A stretch of DNA of 64,000 bases from Zanthoxylum bungeanum (lineage: Eukaryota > Streptophyta > Magnoliopsida > Sapindales > Rutaceae): positions 62,001 to 126,000 of the forward strand of contig SKCR01036760.1 in assembly GCA_019454045.1 (NCBI GenBank), written 5' to 3'. This document shows positions 58,542 through 64,000 of this stretch, one piece after another. The notes below the pieces were generated by a model, which had not been told where the DNA came from, made no database searches, and saw only the letters and a list, made by a program, of their open reading frames with translations. The position numbers and the translations under genes were made by a program. Each line of letters begins with the position of its first letter. Position 1 is the stretch's first letter.

Positions 58542-60149
58542 TCAAAATGAAAGAGGTAGATCTGTGCCTGGCATCATTGATTGAACCATATCTAATAATG
58601 TCTGATTTCTCCTTTCCGAGACCCCATTATGCTGTGGAGTTCCCGGAGGAGTCCACTGGGAAATAATGCCATTTTCTCTCAAGTAATCTTGAAATTCGTC
58701 GCTTAAATATTCACCACCTCGGTCAGACCTTAGTGACTTAATACTTTTATTAAGCTGGTTTTCTACTTCAGCTTTGAAGACTTTGAATTTCTCAGAGGCT
58801 TCAGATTTATACCGCATAAGGTACACGTACACATATCGCGAGTGATCATCGATAAAGGTAATGAAGTAGGAGAATCCACCTCTAGCATTGACTGACATTG
58901 GTCCGCATACATCAGAGTGTATGAGTTCTAATGTCTCTGTTGCACGCTGTCTTTTACATTTGAAGGGTAATTTGGTCATTTTACCAAGTAAACAAGACTT
59001 ACAAGTTCCATAAGGTTCATATTTGAAGGGTCTGAAATACCCATCCTTATGTACCTTAGTTAATCTTGTTTCATTGATATGACCTAAGCGACTGTGCCAT
59101 AGAAGTGATTCATTGAGATTATTCGAGTTAACGTTGTATATATTAGAGGTTGAACATTCTTTGTTAGTTTGTAAGACATAGATACCATTATTCAAAATAC
59201 CATCTCCATATTTTATTTCATTGAAATAAATAGAACATTCATTACAACTTATTAGCCATGAAAAGCCTTTATTACATAAAGAATAAATTGAAATGATGTT
59301 CTTTACTAGAGAAGGTACATAAACACAATCTTCTAAGTCTAAAACTAAACCATTCGGCAAAACTAATGAATAAGTCCACACGCATAATGCAGCCAGTTTT
59401 GCTCCATTACCCATGCGTAAGTCAACCTCCCCATGACGGAGTCTCCTACTATTTCTTAGGCCCTGCATATTGTTACACAAGTGAGTCCCACAACCGGTGT
59501 CAAGCACCCAAGTAGAAGGTTCATTGATATGACCTAAGCGACTGTGCCATAGAAGTGATTCATTGAGATTATTCGAGTTAACGTTGTATTTATTAGAGGT
59601 TGAACATTCTTTGTTAGTTTGTAAGACATAGATACCATTATTCAAAATACCATCTCCATATTTTATTTCATTGAAATAAATAGAACATTCATTACAACTT
59701 ATTAGCCATGAAAAGCCTTTATTACATAAAGAAGAAATTGAAATGATGTTCTTTACTAGAGAAGGTACATAAACACAATCTTCTAAGTCTAAAACTAAAC
59801 CATTCGGCAAAACTAATGAATAAGTCCACACGCATAATGCAGCCAGTTTTGCTCCATTACCCATGCGTAAGTCAACCTCCCCATGACGGAGTCTTCTACT
59901 ATTTCTCAGGCCCTGCATATTGTTACACAAGTGAGTCCCACAACCGGTGTCAAGCACCCAAGTAGAAGGTTCAGAGTTTTGAGAATATAGTTCAATCATA
60001 TACAACATACATGAAGCATTGGGCTTCTTGGCCTCTTGGGCTTCCCTAACTTCCTTGGCTTTCAAGGATCTGCAGTCTTTCTTCCAATGACCCTTCTTTC
60101 CACAAAAGAAACATTTCCCCTTTCCTTTTTTTCTTCTCCACCTTACCAT
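58542..60149 (-). pseudogene. Element E zinc knuckle, protease (duplicated) and integrase
   Basis: This 535-codon frame carries a CCHC knuckle (CFFCGKKGHWKKDC, residues ~13-26), then the aspartic-protease active site WVLDTGCGTHLC and pre-integrase sequence. It then carries a second copy of that whole part and the zinc region CKSCLLGKMTKLPF. The integrase core follows with HSDVCGPM (first Asp), FIDDHSRY, LRSDRGGEY (second Asp) and HNGVSERRNQTLLD (Glu). All three catalytic acids of integrase are present. The internal 150-residue duplication is unusual. The frame stops after LPLSF, probably at a Trp-to-stop change, and more stops follow before 58322. Confidence 0.92.
59071..59970 (-). repeat. 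450-bp in-frame tandem duplication in element E pol
   Basis: Units 59071-59520 and 59521-59970 are exactly adjacent, equal in length and differ at only a handful of sites (for example 59137 region A/T). Each encodes one protease active site and the following pre-integrase stretch up to LGHINE. TCA follows each unit, a 3-base microhomology. Confidence 0.95.
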
Positions 60150-60291
60150 TGGGCTTTAGGTGATCTGGAGCCTTGGCCTTGCCCTTATTTTTCTTTCGGC
60201 CTCGTGGCTTCAGGTCCGTACCCGTAAGCATGACGGAGGTTTTAAGCTCCGGTTTCAAGTCCTTATCTGCTTGCTTTATCAGATTGTGCAA
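60046..60291 (-). pseudogene. Element E gag middle part (frameshifted)
   Basis: The frame continues gag with LHNLIKQADKDLKPELKTS and a Lys/Arg-rich linker, in a different frame from the N-terminal part (60297-60842). It runs out of frame with the zinc knuckle near the A-rich run at about 60120-60140. Two shifts, one at each end, break gag into three pieces. Confidence 0.8.
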
Positions 60292-60296
60292 TTCTG

Positions 60297-60842
60297 TTAA
60301 GTAGCTTCTTTATCAGAAAGATGAAACTGCATAATAAAGTTAGAGAATTCTTTTGGTAAGGACTGAAGAATTAGATCGTGACATATCTCATGATCCATGA
60401 TGAACCCGAGGTTGGCCAATTTTTCAATGTGGCCAATCATCTTAAGCACATGTCCACTAACAGATCCTTCCTTATACCTTGTTTGGAATAAGGCACATGA
60501 CACTTGGAATCTCACGGTATGAATGGAAGTTACATACAACTCCTTCAAGTGAAAGATGATGGTTTGAGCATCCATATCTTCGTGAGCTTTCTGAAGTTCG
60601 TCCGACATAGAGCCAAGCATTATGCAAACTGTTTGCTCATCATCATCGACGTGTTTCTTCCAAGCATCAAATGTATTTTGGTCAGCATCTTCTGCGGGTT
60701 CAGGGGGAAATGGTCTTTCAAGAACATAGAAAATCTTTTCTTGTCGTACGACAATTTTAAGGTTTCTAAACCAGTCATTGTAGTTGTCCCCTTTGAGCTT
60801 ATGCTCATCATGGATGGAACGAAATGATACTCTGTTTGCCAT
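60297..60842 (-). pseudogene. Element E gag N-terminal part (capsid)
   Basis: This 181-codon frame starts with an ATG and reads MANRVSFRSIHDEHKLKGDN, then a YNDWFRNLKIVVRQEK stretch and ILQSLPKEFSNFIMQFHL. These are the marks of the copia Gag (UBN2-type) domain that forms the virus-like particle. It ends at a stop at 60297 because of a single-base shift. The start is supported by the MANxxSFxSIxxxxKLxGxNYxxW pattern common to plant copia Gag. Confidence 0.9.
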
Positions 60843-60892
60843 TTGAATGTTTGTTAAATATTTTAACTCATCTGTTAAGAGAGAATGTTAAA

Positions 60893-61054
60893 ATTAGGAA
60901 TATGTTTTCATTAATGTTTCATAATAACATGGGCTTTTAATATTATGAAGTTGCTCCACTCAATTAATTAAAAATGATTAGGCAAGTTTTTGGAGGTGTT
61001 GTATGTGTTAAAATAAGTGTTGTATCATGAGTAGCATATTTGGTATTTACTTAC
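60893..61054. other. Unassigned AT-rich DNA between element E and the MITE
   Basis: No LTR end or primer site for E was recognised here. The last eight bases, TTACTTAC, are the left duplication of the MITE. Confidence 0.5.
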
Positions 61055-61438
61055 TAAGGGTGGAAGAAAAGCCCTAGCCCGGGGCAAAAGAAGCCCGGGT
61101 TGGGCCCTTTGATCAAAGCCAGGCTCGGCCCGACTTTGCAATTTTGGCCCGGGCCAAAACCAAAAAAAAAATTATATATATATTTTTAATATGTTTGTAG
61201 CATTTTTATTTGTTTTAGCATTTAAATTGTGAATTGTCTTTGCATATAGTGTGAATGTATTTTTTTGTATGTTTTTAATTTTGATGCTGTATTTATATAA
61301 TATAAATTATATTTGAATTTTTTGTTTTCGGAAAAAATTCGGGCCGGATTTGGCCCGGGCCTGGGCCAAATTTTTTTTGGCCGGGCTCGGGCCGGGCTTT
61401 TCAAAGCCCGGGCCCAGCCCGGCCCGTTGCCACCCTTA
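61055..61438. mobile_element. hAT-type MITE (384 bp) with 8-bp target duplication
   Basis: A perfect 8-bp duplication TTACTTAC lies at 61047-61054 and 61439-61446. Terminal inverted repeats are TAAGGGTGG and CCACCCTTA, followed by GGCC/GGGC-rich subterminal palindromes (AAAGCCCGGGC and GCCCGGG-type words at both ends) around an AT-rich centre. An 8-bp duplication and a GGGTGGCAA-like end are features of the hAT superfamily. There is no transposase, so it is non-autonomous. Confidence 0.88.
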
Positions 61439-61446
61439 TTACTTAC

Positions 61447-62880
61447 AAACTCTAGGCAAATGCAGGCATTATATAGGGGCTGGCAGACGCGTGCGCTTCA
61501 CTAAGCGCGAAGCGTAGTGCAGCAAGCGTGAAGCGTAGTGCAGCAAGCGCGTAGCGTAAGTCTGTCGCACCCTCGCGTGTGCCAGGTGCCTTCGCTGCCG
61601 CTCCTCACGCGTTTCACACACGCACGACATGCTCCGATCCGATTTTTAAAATTTTGGACTTCTTTTAATGATTTTTCGCATGTATTTCAAAAACATAAAA
61701 ATGACAACCTAAATCGGTCGTTGTCTGGGGTTTTTTCGTCATTTTCTAAATAGGGAGCAAAATATAAATTTTTGAAAATTGTAAAATTCATAACTCTCAT
61801 TAATTAATTAATTTGATTATTTTAAGTTTCTGAAAAATTGAATTTATTGAAATTAATATTTTCGGACTTCGACCTGTTGCGATCAAACTTAAATAAAGTG
61901 CTCCGTGTTAAATAAATTAAAGAATAAAATTCTAAATAATTTTATTAATCTAGAATTACAAGAATTCTAGTGGGAGTGATAAAATGGACATAAATAAAAC
62001 AAGAATTGATTTTAAATCAATTACGTTACCTCATTAATAAATTAAAACAGTTAATTTATTAAAATTGATATTGATCCAAATAGTAATGCATTTAAAAAGG
62101 ATATCATTTATTTGATATAAGAATTTAAATTCCATCACTAATTATAATTACTCATTCTGATGTATAATTAATTGAGAGTAAAATATTAAATCTCCCATTA
62201 TTAATATTAGACTTCATCCTTCCAATACGGTCAATGGATAATCGATATTTCTATAAGGACAACCCTGAAAGTGTTAGGTAGGGGACCTTTATGGGGTATT
62301 ATGGTTTGTTTGACCCGTTTTTGTATATGTTGACTTTTGGCTTCTAACAACTTTTAGGTGAGGGTGATTGCATGCATGTGTAAGAAAAGTATTGGATCCA
62401 GACTCAATAGATCGAAGCACCAACAACTGTTAGGTAAGGTGTCTAAATCTATACATTGATTGATCAAGCCTTGTAATTAGTTATAAACAAGAAATGTGTT
62501 TCTAACTTGTTGGGCTTAGATTCCATAAGATTAATAAAAGATATTTACAACAATGCATATTGATGTATTCTTTTTCTGAAAAAATACACAAACAAAAGAA
62601 ACACGAAAGAAATACACCAACTGTAAAAAAATAAAAAAAAAAAAAATTCTAACTCCAATCAGAAACAATTGACACCCATTCTCTACTAGACCTAATTGGT
62701 AGAACTAGTATAAATAATCTGATATTTTTCACTCACTACTCATTAATGAGAAAAGCTAAGCATTCTGATTAGATAATAATAGTCCTGAACTATCAGATAA
62801 TTGGCTAAGTCCTTGATGGGCCTACACCTAAAATCCTTTCTGAATATCTTTTTCTTAAAGTTTTTGAAACAGTTCCTAAT
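61447..62880. other. Unassigned DNA, possibly LTR or leader of the copia trace to the right
   Basis: There is a TATATAGGGGC at about 61470 and a 21-bp tandem repeat at 61506-61558. AT-rich DNA then runs to about 62880, with an A-rich run at about 62626-62646. No gene was found. A TATA box upstream of the plus-strand gag/integrase trace would fit a 5' LTR, but no LTR ends or primer site could be fixed. Confidence 0.4.
61506..61558. repeat. 21-bp tandem repeat, 2.5 copies
   Basis: The unit CGCGAAGCGTAGTGCAGCAAG recurs at 61506, 61527 and in part at 61548. Confidence 0.85.
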
Positions 62881-62889
62881 CACTTTTAG

Positions 62890-64000
62890 TTTGACTAAAC
62901 ATGAACAAACTTTTTTCTGGATTGTTGAATGATATAGTATCTTATTACAATAGAACTTACAAGGAAAAGAAACGAGATAGTTTTTGCCACACCATCTTTT
63001 AGTAAGACAACAAATGCAAGAAATCCTCTAGGTTTTGACCTAAATGAGGTATCTCCAAGAGAATTCAGAATGACAAAGAACCAAAGCCATACCATGGTGC
63101 CAAATATTATGCAAAAGATGAATGTCATTTTTGCAAGAAGCTCGATCAAATGATGAAAAATTATCCTCAGTGCCTTGATAACTTGAGATCAAAGAAATAA
63201 TAATGTACGTTTTCATGTCATGTTGTAAAACTGAATTAAATGTTATTTCAAATTATAATTTCTGAACTGTAGTTTCAGAAGCCTGTTCACATATTGCATA
63301 TTGTTACTGAACCTTAGTAATTAGTTACTCAATGATGGTTCTATAACTTAAGAAGATGCCTAATGTAGCAATATAAATTCTAATACATTTTCAGGGACTA
63401 TAAGACTTGGTTGGCCTTCGACCATACTTGTATTATAAAAAATATTATATATTGATAGAACAAATAGAAATATTTTTTCTATCAATCAAATGTGTAAATT
63501 TCATTACACTTTCAAATTTGATAGATACAAATATTTTATTCATTTATAAAATGAATCGATTGACACAAATACTGCTAATTAGAAATGATCTAGAAATGAA
63601 ATGTACGTTTTTTTATTTGTCTTTGAAATGAACATGACAAATACTGCTAATAAGAAATGATATAGAAATGAAATCAATTCAAATACTTATTTGGTTTTAT
63701 TGATTAGGCCATATTGGAGAAAACAAATTATAAAATCAGGTATATTTATAGACTTTAGGTCCATTGGGTTCTGCACCATACCCAACTTATGAATCATGTT
63801 TTCAATGTAAGATGACAAAATATCCATTTGCTTTTCAAGAGAAATGAGCCAATAAAATCCTTGAATTGATCCACATAGATGTATATGGGCCATTTGATGA
63901 AATAGTTGGATAAAATATCTCATACTTAATAACTTATATCAATGATGGATCACTGTATGGTTATGTGTACTTATTAAGTACAAATCTGAATCACTTGAAA
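62890..64000 (+). pseudogene. Decayed copia gag to integrase trace, cut by the window end
   Basis: At about 63105-63170 a frame reads AKYYAKDECHFCKKLDQMMK then NYPQC, a worn copy of the copia Gag zinc knuckle: the first CxxC is intact and the later His/Cys are lost. At about 63750-63830 another frame reads GPLGSAPYPTYESCFQCKMT then KYPFAF, the pre-integrase zinc region. At 63853-63900 ELIHIDVYGPFDEIVG carries the first catalytic Asp of integrase, followed by YLITYINDGSLYGYVYLL in the next part. Many stops separate the pieces. It is a third copia lineage here, on the opposite strand to E. Confidence 0.75.

Larger units (their letters stand above)
54489..60892 (-). mobile_element. E: Ty1/copia element of another family, 5' LTR not found
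   Basis: The 3' LTR (54489-56449), a purine tract and gag-pol read on the minus strand in the copia order gag, protease, integrase, RT, RNase H. Long frames survive (535, 255, 188 and 181 codons), so it is younger or less decayed than A, B and C. Several frameshifts and Trp-to-stop changes make it inactive. Beyond the gag start only about 50 bases of leader are recognisable. No second LTR copy, primer site or matching target duplication for CTTAG (54484-54488) was found to the right. Confidence 0.85.

Noticed and set aside
62890..64000. Plus-strand zinc-knuckle and integrase motifs as a host gene
   Set aside because: The order and motifs are those of copia gag-pol and are broken by many stops. 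It is an old element, not a host gene.

Overview
This window is nuclear DNA of a flowering plant, probably a eudicot (an inference from the element families and base composition). It contains no convincing host gene. Almost everything that can be identified is a transposable element, mostly old LTR retrotransposons inserted into one another, as in gene-poor, possibly pericentromeric, chromatin. No rRNA, tRNA, CRISPR array or bacterial-type operon was seen. Every coding trace is a broken gag or pol fragment.

Layout, with element labels used throughout. Positions 1-2372: a clipped LTR of family S (1-123), AT-rich DNA and a 365-bp non-autonomous Helitron (923-1287). Positions 2373-21484: T1, a minus-strand Ty3/gypsy element (Tat-like) with a broken gag, an integrase trace, two tandem-repeat blocks and a hairpin-rich leader. 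It is interrupted by A (6371-16083, minus strand), a complete but decayed Ty1/copia element with 2.07-kb LTRs and the target duplication GATTT. Positions 21485-22060 and 52192-54488: the two sides of G0, a minus-strand chromovirus-like gypsy remnant that hosts the main nest.

The nest at 22061-52191 is copia element B (plus strand, same family as A). B holds a solo LTR of family S in its 5' LTR (22920-25057, duplication CCTAT), a gag-only gypsy element T2 in its internal region (27552-32578), and a same-family solo LTR D in its 3' LTR (37137-50298, duplication GATAA). D in turn holds copia element C (39042-48532, duplication CTCAT). The insertion order is therefore G0, then B, then D, then C: four levels supported by flanking duplications. 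Positions 54489-60892: E, a different minus-strand Ty1/copia element inserted in the G0 5' LTR, with the best-preserved gag-pol of the window. Positions 60893-64000: unassigned DNA, a 384-bp hAT-type MITE with a perfect 8-bp duplication, and a decayed plus-strand copia gag-integrase trace that runs off the window.

The most interesting signals are not genes. (1) The A/B/C/D copia family carries a run of short hairpins whose stems all differ but whose loops are nearly always TGG, TAG or CTGGG. (2) A, B and C share the same integrase stop codon, and A and C also share loss of the first catalytic Asp, which suggests that defective copies spread in trans. (3) The T1 leader holds two successive ~130-nt hairpins with compensatory differences. 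(4) The S solo LTR carries a dense ACGTG-box array upstream of a TATA box. I found no evidence of a new defence, metabolic or regulatory gene system.
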